The translations under genes and the position numbers were made by a program. A stretch of DNA of 64,000 bases from Corallococcus silvisoli. Lineage in GTDB: Bacteria > Myxococcota > Myxococcia > Myxococcales > Myxococcaceae. The stretch lies in the NCBI RefSeq assembly GCF_009909145.1, contig NZ_JAAAPJ010000010.1, positions 124,001 to 188,000 on the forward strand. Direction: 5' to 3'. The notes beneath the pieces were generated by a model. It was not told where the DNA came from. It searched no databases and worked only from the letters and a program-made list of their open reading frames with translations. Positions 9,544 to 18,260 of this stretch are shown here, in pieces. Within the stretch, counting starts at the first letter, position 1. Every line of letters begins with the position of its first letter.

Positions 9544-10773
9544 TCAGATGCCGCGCAGCACCGTGGCCTTGCCCACCCGCCCGATGGCCAGGATGTAGGC
9601 GGCCGTCCGCATGGAGACCTTGCGCGAGCGGGCGATCTGCGCCACCCGGTCGTAGGCCTCCTTCATCGTCTTCTCCAGCTCCGCGTTGACGCGGTCCTCC
9701 TCCCAGGAGACGTGCTGGAGGTTCTGCACCCACTCCAGGTAGCTGACCGTCACGCCGCCCGCGCTGGCCAGGATGTCCGGCACCACGAAGATGCCGCGCT
9801 TCTCCAGGATGTCGTCCGCCTCCGGCTGGGTGGGGCCGTTGGCGCCCTCCACCACCAGGCGCGCGCGCACGCTGTTGGCGTTGTCGCGGGTGAGCACGTG
9901 GCCCAGCGCCGCGGGGATGAGGACTTCGCAGTCCGCCGCGAGCACGTCCTCGTTGGTGCACGGCGTGCCGCCGCTGAAGCCGGTGACGGTGCCGGTGCGC
10001 TTGACGTGCTCGAAGAGCGACGGCACGTCCAGGCCCTGCGGGTTGTACATGCCGCCCAGCACGTCGGACGCGGCCACCACCACGCCGCCGTCGCCCCAGA
10101 TGAGCTGCGCGATGTGGCTGCCCACGTTGCCGAAGCCCTGGATGGCGAAGCGCGTGCCCTTCACCGGCATGCCCAGGTCGCGCAGGATTTCACGGCACAC
10201 GTACAGGAGGCCCCGGCCGGTGGCGGCCTCGCGGCCCTTGGAGCCGTACAGCTCCAGGGGCTTGCCCGTCACCACCGCGGGCGAGTGCCCGTGGTAGCGC
10301 GAGTACTGGTCCATCACCCACGCCATCACCTGGGGGTTGGTGTTGACGTCCGGCGCGGGGATGTCGCGCGTGGGCCCGATGACGTCTTGAATCTGATCCA
10401 CGAACTTGCGCGTGAGCCGCTCCACTTCCTTGAGGCTCATCTGCGCGGGGTCGCACGCCACGCCGCCCTTGGCGCCGCCGTAGGGCACGTTCACCACCGC
10501 CGTCTTCCACGTCATCAGCGACGCGAGCGACACGCACTCGTCCTGGTCCAGCGCGGGGTGGTAGCGCAGGCCGCCCTTCATGGGGCCTCGGCTGTTGTCG
10601 TGCTGGATGCGGTAGCCCAGGAACGTGCGGATCTCTCCGGAGTCCATCTCGATGGACACCTGCACCTTCACCTCGCGCAGGGGCGTGGCGAGCAGCGTCT
10701 CGATGGGCGTGCCCACGTCCATCACCCGCGCGGCCTTGCGGAAGTAGTAGTTGGTGCCGTCGACGGCGTTCAT
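9544..10773 (-). CDS. gdhA: Glu/Leu/Phe/Val dehydrogenase, probably glutamate dehydrogenase
   Basis: Cytoplasmic oxidative deamination of glutamate to 2-oxoglutarate, linking amino-acid catabolism to the TCA cycle. The protein has 409 residues. Substrate and catalytic residues are visible: Lys66 (GPMKGG), Lys90 (WKTAV), Lys102 (PYGGAKGG) and Asp142 (PAPDVN). The nucleotide-binding GFGNVG lies at 213-218. The length fits the ~50-kDa hexameric GDH class better than leucine dehydrogenase (~360). The ATG at 10773 is preceded by AGGAG with 11-nt spacing. An in-frame GTG at 10785 would sit inside that ribosome site and was rejected. It is likely the first gene of an operon with ilvA and is divergent from an XRE regulator 56 nt away. 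Confidence 0.93.
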   Translation of the reverse strand: MNAVDGTNYYFRKAARVMDVGTPIETLLATPLREVKVQVSIEMDSGEIRTFLGYRIQHDNSRGPMKGGLRYHPALDQDECVSLASLMTWKTAVVNVPYGGAKGGVACDPAQMSLKEVERLTRKFVDQIQDVIGPTRDIPAPDVNTNPQVMAWVMDQYSRYHGHSPAVVTGKPLELYGSKGREAATGRGLLYVCREILRDLGMPVKGTRFAIQGFGNVGSHIAQLIWGDGGVVVAASDVLGGMYNPQGLDVPSLFEHVKRTGTVTGFSGGTPCTNEDVLAADCEVLIPAALGHVLTRDNANSVRARLVVEGANGPTQPEADDILEKRGIFVVPDILASAGGVTVSYLEWVQNLQHVSWEEDRVNAELEKTMKEAYDRVAQIARSRKVSMRTAAYILAIGRVGKATVLRGI

Positions 10774-10829
10774 GGCGGGCGTCACTCCTGAGGGGAGGCG
10801 GAAAACCTTAACAGAAGGGGTGCGCTACG

Positions 10830-11348
10830 ATGGGGACGTCCATGCGCCCCCGCCCCCCGGACATGAGCGACGCCGGCTCCTCCCTGCTGGGGCTGGCGCG
10901 GCGGATCCGCACGCTGCGGGAGCGCCGGGGCCTCACCCAGGAGGACTTCGCCGCCCGGTGCGACATCTCCGTGAGCTTCGTGTCCCTGCTGGAGCGCGGC
11001 GAGCGCAACCCCAGCTACGACACGCTCCTCCAGGTCGCGGCCGCGCTGGAGCTGCCGCTGGGGGAGCTGTTCCGGCTGGAGGACGCGGAGGACGCGGAGG
11101 CTCATCGGCTGGTGGACTGGGTGCGGCGCAGGGGGCTGGGCCGGGAAGACGTGGACCGCCTCCTGGCCGTGGCGGAGGCGATGTTCAACGGCGGGCCGGA
11201 GGCGCTGGGCTCCGTGACGAGGACCCTCTCCACTCCGGGCTGCACCGCGCCGGAGTGTGGCCGGCCCGTGCTGGCCCGGGGGCTGTGCACCGCGCACTAC
11301 CACCGGGCCCGCAGGAAGAAGGCGCCTCCCGGACCGGAAGGCGCCTGA
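10830..11348 (+). CDS. XRE-family transcriptional regulator with C-terminal Cys/His finger
   Basis: A 172-residue DNA-binding protein. Residues ~18-75 form a classic helix-turn-helix (RIRTLRERRGLTQEDFAARC ... SVSFVSLLERGERNPSYDTL). The C-terminus carries C-x4-C-x9-C-x2-H (CTAPECGRPVLARGLCTAH), a pattern like the small zinc fingers found near HNH or phage-type DNA proteins. AGAAGGGG 9 nt before the ATG supports this start. Being 56 nt from and divergent to the glutamate dehydrogenase operon, it may regulate that operon; this is positional inference. The 3' end encodes a hairpin that overlaps the stop. Confidence 0.88.
   Translation: MGTSMRPRPPDMSDAGSSLLGLARRIRTLRERRGLTQEDFAARCDISVSFVSLLERGERNPSYDTLLQVAAALELPLGELFRLEDAEDAEAHRLVDWVRRRGLGREDVDRLLAVAEAMFNGGPEALGSVTRTLSTPGCTAPECGRPVLARGLCTAHYHRARRKKAPPGPEGA
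11321..11345 (+). terminator. Hairpin at the 3' end of the XRE gene
   Basis: GGCGCCT and AGGCGCC form the outer arms. With one mismatch the stem extends through CC/GG to about 11 bp. It lies just before the TGA (11346-11348), between convergent genes, and could act on both strands. There is no T-tract. Confidence 0.4.
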
Positions 11349-11369
11349 CGGCGGGGCGGAAGTCGCCCG

Positions 11370-13802
11370 CTACTTCCGCTTGGCGCGCTCCACCTTCAGC
11401 GTCTTGCCCTCGCCGTGCGGCTTGCCGTGGGTGGCCTCGAAGCCGGCCACGTCCTCTTCCGCGACGAAGACATACGCGTACGTGGGGCGCAGGTCCGTGC
11501 GCAGCACCTTGCCCGCCGGAGCGCCCGCGGCCTCCAGCGCGGCGGTGACGCCCGCCTCGTCCAGGCCCTCCTGCCGGCCCAGGCCCACCCACAGGCGCGC
11601 CTGACCGGGGACGTCCGGCAGGGACTCGTGGCGGGGGCGGCGCTCCTCGCGCTGGCCGCGCGGACGGTGCCGCTCCAGCTTCAGCGCCTTGTCGCCGTGC
11701 GTCTTGCCGTTGAGGGCCTCGAAGCCGGGGGCCTCCGCCTCCGGCACGTAGACGTAGCCGTAGGTGGGGCGGGTGAGGGCCTTGAGGACCTTGCCGCCCG
11801 GGGCGCCCAGGGACTCCAGCGTGGCGGGCAGCTTCGCCTCGTCCATGCCGTCATCCACGCCCAGGTTCACCCAGAGCTTCACCTCGCCGGGGGCCGCGTC
11901 CGGGGACGGGGGCGGGCGGGTGCTGGTGGCGTCGCGCTCGCTGCGCGGCTTGCTCTTCTCCACGCGCAGCGTCTTGCTGCCGTGCTGCTTGCCGTTGAGG
12001 GACTCGAAGCCCGCGGAGTCCTCCTCCGCCACGAACACGTACGCGAACGTGGGGCGCAGCTCCGCGCGCACCAGCTTGCCCACCGGCGCGCCCGCCTCCT
12101 CCATCGCCGTGGCGATGCTGCCCGGCCCCAGGCCGTCCGCGGTGCCCAGGTTCACCCAGAGCTTCGTCTCACCGGGGCCCGGCTCCAGCGCCGCGGGGGA
12201 CGCTCCGCCCCGGCCACGCTCCCCGCGGTCCTCACGTCGGGGCTCGTCGCGGCGCGGGCGGCGCTCGCGGTCCGGGTGCTCGTCGCGGCGGGGACGCTCG
12301 GCGCGCTCGGTGCGCTCGCCCCGGTCCTCGCGGCGGGGACGCTCGCGGTCGCGGTCGCGGTCCTTGCCCCGGCGCTCCACCGGCTTGCGCTCCACCGGCT
12401 CGCGCTTCTCCGCTTCGCCCGCGGCCTGGGCCTTCTCCATGCGCAGGTGGCTGAAGAAGTACTTGATGAGGAAGGCGATGAGGTCGTCCGCGTCGCCGCG
12501 CGTCTTCAGCTGCGCGGCCAGGGGCAGGAAGCCCTCGAAGATGCTGGAGCCCGTGGCCTCGCGGATCTCCCGCACGTGGCGCTCCGTCCAGAGGCGCATG
12601 GCCTCCTCCGGGGCGGGCATCTCGCGCATCTCGAACTTGATGCCGAACTTCTTCTCCAGCGCGGTGAACGTCGCCAGCTCGCGCCCGGAGAAGAGGTTGA
12701 TGGCGGTGCCCTTGTTGCCGATGCGGCCGGTGCGGCCCACGCGGTGCAGGTACACGGCCGGGTCCTCCGGCAGGGAGTAGTTGATGACGTACTCCAGCCC
12801 GGAGATGTCGATGCCGCGCGCCGCGATGTCCGTGGCGACCATGAAGGCCACCTCGCCGCGCTTCACCTTGCCCATCACCCGCTCGCGCTCCTTCTGCGGC
12901 AGGTCTCCGTTGAGCAGCTCCGCGTCGAAGCCGTTGCGGTTGAGCACCGCGGTCACCAGCGCCGTGTCATCCCGCGTGTTGCAGAAGATGATGGCGTTGG
13001 AGGGCTCCTCCTTCTCCAGCACGTAGATGAGGTTGCGCGGCTTGGGGAACTGATCCGACACGTCGTAGCGGATGTGGTGGATGTGCTCCACCGTGAAGAC
13101 GTCGCCGGACAAGAGCAGCGTCTCCGCGTTCGTCGTGTAGCGCGCGATGAGGTTCTGGATGTCCGTGGGGACGGTGGCGCTGAAGAGCAGCACCTGGCGC
13201 GTCTTCGGAAGGCGGTCGAGGATGCGGGTGACCTCCTCGTAGAAGCCCTGGTTGAGCATCTCGTCGGCTTCGTCCAGCACCGCGTGGTCGCAGCCGTCCA
13301 GCTTGAGGTTGCCGCGGTTGATGTGGTCGAAGACGCGGCCGGGGGTGCCCACGATGATGGGCGTGCCCTCTTCCAGCGCGTCCTCCTGCTGCTTCATGGA
13401 GGCGCCGCCGTAGATGGCCGCCACCTTCACGCCCTTGTGCTTGGCCAGCAGGGTGAGCTCCTCCGCCACCTGCAGCGCCAGCTCGCGCGTGGGGCAGAGG
13501 ATGAGCGCGCGGACGCGCTTCTCGTCAGCGGGGATCTTCTCCAGCAGGGGCAGGCCGAAGGCGGCCGTCTTGCCGGTGCCCGTCTTGCTGCGGACGATGA
13601 GGTCCTTGCCCGCCATCGCGGGGCCGAAGGCCTTGGCCTGGACAGGGGTGGGGTTCGTGTAGCCGCGCTCCGCCAGTGCGCGGCGGAGGGGCTCGGAGAG
13701 GTTCATGTCGTCGAAGCCGATGTCCGCGATGTATTCGCCGGGACGCGTCGGGGCTTCGTCAGGCGCCGGGGCTCCCGGCGTGGGCTCTTGGATGTCGCTC
13801 AT
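11370..13802 (-). CDS. DEAD-box RNA helicase with three tandem DbpA-type RNA-binding domains
   Basis: An 810-residue ATP-dependent RNA helicase, probably acting in ribosome assembly or RNA remodelling. The two-domain core (~28-370) has the Q-motif region (GYTNPTPVQ), Walker A TGTGKT at ~75-80, DEAD at 177-180, SAT at 208-210 and HRVGRTGR at 353-360. Residues ~465-540 are an Arg/Glu/Asp-rich linker (many RREDRGER repeats). It is followed by three copies, ~544-618, ~640-713 and ~735-806, of a DbpA-like RNA-binding fold. Each has LWVNLG-like, RPT[FY]AYVFV and GFE-x-LNGK-x-HG motifs. DbpA itself has one such domain. The ATG at 13802 gives a start consistent with the family; an upstream in-frame extension is Cys/Arg-rich and unconserved. 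It is divergent from the sigma-32 gene 68 nt away. Confidence 0.93.
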   Translation of the reverse strand: MSDIQEPTPGAPAPDEAPTRPGEYIADIGFDDMNLSEPLRRALAERGYTNPTPVQAKAFGPAMAGKDLIVRSKTGTGKTAAFGLPLLEKIPADEKRVRALILCPTRELALQVAEELTLLAKHKGVKVAAIYGGASMKQQEDALEEGTPIIVGTPGRVFDHINRGNLKLDGCDHAVLDEADEMLNQGFYEEVTRILDRLPKTRQVLLFSATVPTDIQNLIARYTTNAETLLLSGDVFTVEHIHHIRYDVSDQFPKPRNLIYVLEKEEPSNAIIFCNTRDDTALVTAVLNRNGFDAELLNGDLPQKERERVMGKVKRGEVAFMVATDIAARGIDISGLEYVINYSLPEDPAVYLHRVGRTGRIGNKGTAINLFSGRELATFTALEKKFGIKFEMREMPAPEEAMRLWTERHVREIREATGSSIFEGFLPLAAQLKTRGDADDLIAFLIKYFFSHLRMEKAQAAGEAEKREPVERKPVERRGKDRDRDRERPRREDRGERTERAERPRRDEHPDRERRPRRDEPRREDRGERGRGGASPAALEPGPGETKLWVNLGTADGLGPGSIATAMEEAGAPVGKLVRAELRPTFAYVFVAEEDSAGFESLNGKQHGSKTLRVEKSKPRSERDATSTRPPPSPDAAPGEVKLWVNLGVDDGMDEAKLPATLESLGAPGGKVLKALTRPTYGYVYVPEAEAPGFEALNGKTHGDKALKLERHRPRGQREERRPRHESLPDVPGQARLWVGLGRQEGLDEAGVTAALEAAGAPAGKVLRTDLRPTYAYVFVAEEDVAGFEATHGKPHGEGKTLKVERAKRK

Positions 13803-13870
13803 CGGGCATGGGCATAGCCCCTGCATTACCCTCTGGCAACAATCGCGGCACTTTGGGGTATGGAGCGCGC

Positions 13871-15010
13871 ATGGCGAATGGGAGGAAAAGAACCAATGGT
13901 CCGGCCGCCCCCCGGCCCCGCGCGAAGCGCCCGGCGGCCGCCGCCCGCTCGCAGCCACCCCAGGAGTCCTCCGGGGAGGAATTGGAGGAGACGCCCCCGC
14001 TCCAGGACCCGGAAACCCTGGAGCCGGACCTGTCGGAGCTGAACGAGGCGGAGGCGGAAATCGAGGAGCCCGCCCCCCGAGCGCCCCGGCCCGCGTCCCG
14101 GACCGCCTCCGGCACGCTGCTTCGCGCGGAGTCCGCGTCCGCCCTCACCAACCGGGACCCCCTCCAGGCCTATATGGCCGAGGTGACGCGCCACCCGTTG
14201 CTCACCCGGGAGGAGGAGCACCAGCTGGCCAAGGAGTACCAGGCCTCGGGGGACGTGCGGGCGGCCTACCGCCTGGTGGCCTCCAACCTGAGACTCGTGG
14301 TGAAACTGGCCCACGAATACCACCGCAACCCCCTGTCCCTGCTGGACCTGGTGCAGGAGGGCAACATCGGGCTGATGCAGGCGGTGAAGAAGTACGACCC
14401 GGACCGGGGCGTGAAGCTCAGCAGCTACGCCGCCTGGTGGATCCGCGCGTACATCCTCCGCTACATCATGGACAACTGGAAGATGGTGAAGCTGGGGACC
14501 ACGGAGGCCCAGCGGAAGCTCTTCTTCAAGCTGCGCCAGGAGCAGGAGAAGCTCGTCGCCCAGGGCTTCGAGGCCAGCCCGCGCCTGCTGGCCGAGCGCC
14601 TCAACGTCACCGAGCAGGACGTGGTGGAGATGGACCAGCGGCTGGGGCACGACGAGCTGTCCATCGACGCGCCGCTGGGCAACGACGAGGACTCCCGCGC
14701 CACCCGGGCGGACCGCTACCTGCCGTCCGGCGCGGTGCCCGCCGACGAGCGCCTGGGCTCCGAGCAGCTCAAGGCCCTCTTCCGGGAGAACCTCAACGCC
14801 TTCGCCCAGACGCTGGAGGGCAAGGAGCGCTACATCTTCGAGCACCGCCTCACCGCGGACGAGCCGCTCACGCTCCAGGACATCGGCGACAAGTACGGCG
14901 TCAGCCGCGAGCGCGCGCGGCAGATTGAAGCGGCCCTCATCAACCGGATGCGCGAGTTCATGCGCGAGCGCATCCCGGACTTCGACATGGTGGCGGTGCC
15001 CAAGGGCTGA
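13871..15010 (+). CDS. RNA polymerase sigma-32 (RpoH-like) factor
   Basis: A 379-residue group-3 sigma factor of the heat-shock type, related to the RpoH-like SigB/SigC factors known from Myxococcus. The first ~90 residues are a Pro/Ala/Arg- then Glu-rich extension unlike E. coli RpoH. Region 2 follows (DPLQAYMAEVTRHPLLTREE, LLDLVQEGNIGLMQAVKKYD, SSYAAWWIRAYILRY). Next is the RpoH-box signature AQRKLFFKLR, which separates sigma-32 from other sigma-70 proteins. Region 4 ends in a helix-turn-helix (TLQDIGDKYGVSRERARQIE). The ATG at 13871 is the first that keeps the frame without unconserved sequence. Target genes are unknown, and it cannot be equated with a named myxobacterial sigma from sequence alone. 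Confidence 0.92.
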   Translation: MANGRKRTNGPAAPRPRAKRPAAAARSQPPQESSGEELEETPPLQDPETLEPDLSELNEAEAEIEEPAPRAPRPASRTASGTLLRAESASALTNRDPLQAYMAEVTRHPLLTREEEHQLAKEYQASGDVRAAYRLVASNLRLVVKLAHEYHRNPLSLLDLVQEGNIGLMQAVKKYDPDRGVKLSSYAAWWIRAYILRYIMDNWKMVKLGTTEAQRKLFFKLRQEQEKLVAQGFEASPRLLAERLNVTEQDVVEMDQRLGHDELSIDAPLGNDEDSRATRADRYLPSGAVPADERLGSEQLKALFRENLNAFAQTLEGKERYIFEHRLTADEPLTLQDIGDKYGVSRERARQIEAALINRMREFMRERIPDFDMVAVPKG

Positions 15011-15028
15011 CACTCGGGCGCGCGGGGC

Positions 15029-15051
15029 GCCTCGGCCCTGGAGGCCGAGGC
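15029..15051 (+). terminator. Hairpin terminator between sigma-32 and ketosynthase genes
   Basis: Perfect 9-bp arms GCCTCGGCC / GGCCGAGGC with a 5-nt loop, beginning 19 nt after the sigma-32 stop and about 50 nt beyond the convergent ketosynthase gene. It could serve both strands. There is no T-tract. Confidence 0.6.
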
Positions 15052-15100
15052 ACAGCCGCGAAGTCGCCCGGAGGGCCCTGTCGCGCCGGGCTCCCCCGGC

Positions 15101-16666
15101 CTACTTCCAGGGCCGGGAGATGACGCAGGCGTTGATGCCGCCCACGCCCATGGACAGCTTGCCCGAGCACCCCTCGGGCGCGGCCTCCTCGCGGTCGAAG
15201 ACGAAGCGGCCGTGCACCTTGGCGATCTGCTTGTTGAGCTCCGGGGCGGCCAGCGGCGTGGGGAACACCTTGCCCTGCTCCGCGCCCAGGTACTGCGCCG
15301 TGAGCTCCCAGCCTCCGCCCGCGGACATGCCGTGGCCGAAGGTGCCCTTGCGCGCGGTGATGAGCACGGAGTCGGGCAGCACGTCGCGCAGGTTCTGCAC
15401 CTCCAGGAAGTCCCCCGGGGTGGCGGTGGCGTGCAGGTCCCAGCTGCCCACGTCCTGGGGCTGACAGCCGGCGGCGTCCAGCGCCTCGCGGATGGCCAGG
15501 GTGGGGCCTTCCTTGGACGGGGTGATGATGTGGTCGGCGTCCGCGGTGACGCCCACGGCGACGGGCTCCAGGCCCAGCGCCTTGAAGCCCTTCTGCGTGA
15601 AGTGCTCGTAGTCGCCCACCACCCACACCACCGCGCCTCCGGCGATGTGCGTGCCGCGCAGCGCGGTGAGGGGCTTGGACACCGCGGCGTCCGCGGAGAT
15701 GACGCGCGCGTTGTAGAAGCCGCCCACCACCAGCGGGTTGGGCGCCGCGTCCGTCATGCCCAGCACCACCGCCTTGGCCTCGCCCAGGCGGATGGCGTTC
15801 ATGGCCAGCTTCAGCCCGTAGCCGAACGACGAGCACGCGGCCACCGGCGCGAACGTCATGCCGGTGATCTGCCCCAGCATGGACACCTGGGAGGCGGGCG
15901 TGTTGTGGATGTTCCACAGCACGTTGGAGGACACCGCGTTCCACGGCGGCTCCGGCGCGTTCCACTTCTTCTGCAGGCGCCCGTTGCGGGTGCGCTTCTC
16001 CTTGATGACGGCGAGCTTGGCGGACTCCACGTCGCCCTCGTCGGGCACGCCAATGGCTTCAATCTCGCGCAGCTCCTCCAGGTACTCGCGCAGCTCCGGC
16101 GAGCGGCTGGCCCAGAAGTGCCACCAGTCGTCCTCCGCCTTGTCGCGCTCCACCTCTTCGATGGTGGAGGGCTCCGGGGGCAGGCCGGCCAGGGGCTCGC
16201 GCGTCTCGCGCCACTGGCGCAGGGCGCCGTTGCGCTCGGGGCTGGCCCAGAAGCGGTCCCACCGGCGCTGGGCGCGGTAGAGGTCCAGGGAGATGTGCTG
16301 GATGGTGGGCAGGTCGCCCAGGCCGGTGCCCACGTAGACGTGCGCGCGGGCGCCCAGCGCCTGGAGCTCCTTCTCGATGCCGGGGTTCTGCGACAGCGAC
16401 TGGATGAAGGCGCCGATGGCGTACTGCGTGGGCTGCCCCATCTTCCGCTCCAGCTGGGAGAAGCGGTTGGCGGGGAAGCGCGCGTCGATCCACGGCTTGT
16501 AGTCGGCCAGATTGAACGTGGGATTGCCGACGAGGAAGTTGTCCGGACCGAAGCCGTTGAAGGGGGTCAGCCAGGTTTCGGACGACTCGAGGTTCTTCGC
16601 GAACGCCTCGATGTTGGGGGAACGCGGGGCGACCACGCCCCAGCCGAAGATTCCGACTCTGCGCAC
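15101..16666 (-). CDS. Atypical beta-ketoacyl synthase (FabF-like)
   Basis: A 521-residue thiolase-fold condensing enzyme, about 100 residues longer than FabF. The catalytic triad is recognisable: Cys278 (VAACSSFGYG), His412 (DLHATATPGD) and His445 (GTFGHGMSAGG). The C-terminus has the usual GVGGINACV turn. A ~70-residue Trp/Glu-rich insertion lies at ~165-240, before the active-site Cys, and is not usual for FabF. The GTG start at 16666 is well supported by GGAGGA with 7-nt spacing. The gene follows a membrane protein gene after 30 nt and may be the last of a four-gene operon. No acyl carrier protein or other fatty-acid genes are near, so the substrate is unknown; a specialised lipid or polyketide-like role is possible. 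Confidence 0.85.
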   Translation of the reverse strand: MRRVGIFGWGVVAPRSPNIEAFAKNLESSETWLTPFNGFGPDNFLVGNPTFNLADYKPWIDARFPANRFSQLERKMGQPTQYAIGAFIQSLSQNPGIEKELQALGARAHVYVGTGLGDLPTIQHISLDLYRAQRRWDRFWASPERNGALRQWRETREPLAGLPPEPSTIEEVERDKAEDDWWHFWASRSPELREYLEELREIEAIGVPDEGDVESAKLAVIKEKRTRNGRLQKKWNAPEPPWNAVSSNVLWNIHNTPASQVSMLGQITGMTFAPVAACSSFGYGLKLAMNAIRLGEAKAVVLGMTDAAPNPLVVGGFYNARVISADAAVSKPLTALRGTHIAGGAVVWVVGDYEHFTQKGFKALGLEPVAVGVTADADHIITPSKEGPTLAIREALDAAGCQPQDVGSWDLHATATPGDFLEVQNLRDVLPDSVLITARKGTFGHGMSAGGGWELTAQYLGAEQGKVFPTPLAAPELNKQIAKVHGRFVFDREEAAPEGCSGKLSMGVGGINACVISRPWK

Positions 16667-16696
16667 GGGTGTTTCCTCCGCCGCCCGGGGGGAAGG

Positions 16697-18178
16697 CTAC
16701 AGCGGCTGGATCTTGAGGTTGTCGAAGTGGACGCGCGACTGCCAGCCCGAGAACCCGAAGTACTGGTTGCCGGGGCCTTGGAGCGGGGACGCGTCCTGGA
16801 GGGACAGGAAGGGCTTGCCGTCCACTTCCCACGACAGGAGTCCGTCCCGCCGGGTGATCTTGAAGTGGTAGCGCTGGCCAGGGGTGACGACCGCGCCATC
16901 ACGCACGGCGCGGTCGTTGGTGTGCTCGTGCTGGCGGGCGATGATGGACTGCGTGTTGCGCCAGCCGCCGAAGATGAAGACGTAGCCGGTGGCGGTGTAC
17001 TGCAGGCGCGGGTCGCCCGCGTAGAAGGAGCGGCCGTCGCCCCACGCCTCCACCTTCATGTCGCCGTCGGCGCTGTCGCCCCAGGCGTCGAATTCGATGG
17101 TGGCGTTCTGGGGCAGGGGCTTCTTCAGCCACACCGGGCGGTTGCCCAGCCCCTGCACCACCAGCGCGCCGTCCTCCAGCTTCACGCCCGCGGGGTGGGT
17201 CACGTTCCAGGCGTCGCCCAGCGTGTCGCGGTTGAAGTCGTCCTCGGAGGGGCCCGGGGGCAGGGTGGGCTCCGGCTTCGCGACCAGGGTGGCCGGCAGG
17301 GTGTCCGGCGTGCCGACGCGCAGGTTGTCGAAGAACAGCTGGGACTCCCAGCCGGACAGCCCCAGCCGGTCATGGCCCGGGCCCTTGAAGGGGAACGGGT
17401 CGTCCAGCTCCGCCACGGGCACGCCGTCGATGGCCCACTTGAGCACGTTGCCGCGCCGCTCGATGCGCCAGTGGTACGTGCGGCCCGCCTGGATGGGGGC
17501 GCCCACGCGGGACTCCACGCGCATGGCGGTGTCCTTCTGGAAGACGCCGGTGGCGACGAGGTCCGCGCCCTGGCCGCCGCCCTTCTCCGCGACGCGGGCC
17601 GCGCGGCGCTGGAGCGCGTCCAGCGCGGGCGCGTTGATGTCGCGCCGGGCGATGACGGACAGGCTGTTGTTCCACCCGCCCTGCACCAGCACGTAGCCGG
17701 ACGCCGCGTCGCGGCCGTTGCCGTACAGCTCCACCCGGATGTCGCCCTCTGGATATTCGGGGCGCACGTCGAACTCCACCGCCACGTCGTCCGGCAGCGC
17801 GGCCTTCAGCCACAGGGGGTTGTTCTTGGGCGCGGGGCCCAGGAGCTCCCCGCCCGTCGTGCGCCAGTAGGCGCCGGTGGAGAAGAAGTCGCGGGCGACG
17901 ACGGCGGGGTCGTTGAAGGACTGCGCGTAGGGGATGGTGGCGCTGACGTCCGCCTGGCCCCGGAAGAGCGCGTAGTGGATGAGCGGGAACTGGATGAGGA
18001 CGACGGCGCCGGCGAGGACGGCCCAGCCCTTGCGGCTCAGGCCTTCGGGCTTCCGCCAGGCTTCATGGGGCGCCGCGGGAGTCGCCTGGGGCCCCTCCGG
18101 GGCCGGCGGGACGGGAGTACCCGTGGGGGACTCCACTGGGGGCTGCTTGTCCTTGTCCTTGCGGCTGGCCTGGCCCAT
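16697..18178 (-). CDS. Membrane-anchored protein with two concanavalin/LamG-like repeats
   Basis: A 493-residue protein I do not recognise by name. A Pro-rich cytoplasmic N-terminus leads to one transmembrane segment (~50-72, AVLAGAVVLIQFPLIHYALF). The extracytoplasmic part contains two homologous ~180-residue repeats. Each has a W[RN]NTQSI or WNNSLSVIARR core, a Y[HT][FW][KR]I-[TE]R segment, a GxxSWxVDGxPF-like turn and a final F[FW][DN]NL[RK] strand. This resembles jelly-roll folds such as LamG or the DUF1080 glycosidase-like family, so carbohydrate or surface binding is plausible. It is co-directional with the ketosynthase (30-nt gap). Confidence 0.7.
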   Translation of the reverse strand: MGQASRKDKDKQPPVESPTGTPVPPAPEGPQATPAAPHEAWRKPEGLSRKGWAVLAGAVVLIQFPLIHYALFRGQADVSATIPYAQSFNDPAVVARDFFSTGAYWRTTGGELLGPAPKNNPLWLKAALPDDVAVEFDVRPEYPEGDIRVELYGNGRDAASGYVLVQGGWNNSLSVIARRDINAPALDALQRRAARVAEKGGGQGADLVATGVFQKDTAMRVESRVGAPIQAGRTYHWRIERRGNVLKWAIDGVPVAELDDPFPFKGPGHDRLGLSGWESQLFFDNLRVGTPDTLPATLVAKPEPTLPPGPSEDDFNRDTLGDAWNVTHPAGVKLEDGALVVQGLGNRPVWLKKPLPQNATIEFDAWGDSADGDMKVEAWGDGRSFYAGDPRLQYTATGYVFIFGGWRNTQSIIARQHEHTNDRAVRDGAVVTPGQRYHFKITRRDGLLSWEVDGKPFLSLQDASPLQGPGNQYFGFSGWQSRVHFDNLKIQPL

Positions 18179-18260
18179 CGATGCTCGGGGAACGGGAGGG
18201 GGAAAGGCGGCGGAATCTACGCTCCGGCCCCCCCCGCGTAAAGGATTGCCGGGTCAGGGG

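Noticed and set aside
7099..10791. Plus-strand open frame of 1230 codons opposite the peptidase, ilvA and gdhA genes
   Set aside because: Shadow of three well-supported minus-strand genes; no motifs or signal.
15212..18241. Plus-strand open frame of about 1000 codons opposite the ketosynthase and repeat-protein genes
   Set aside because: Same GC-bias artefact; composition is His/Arg/Gly/Val-rich and domain-free.
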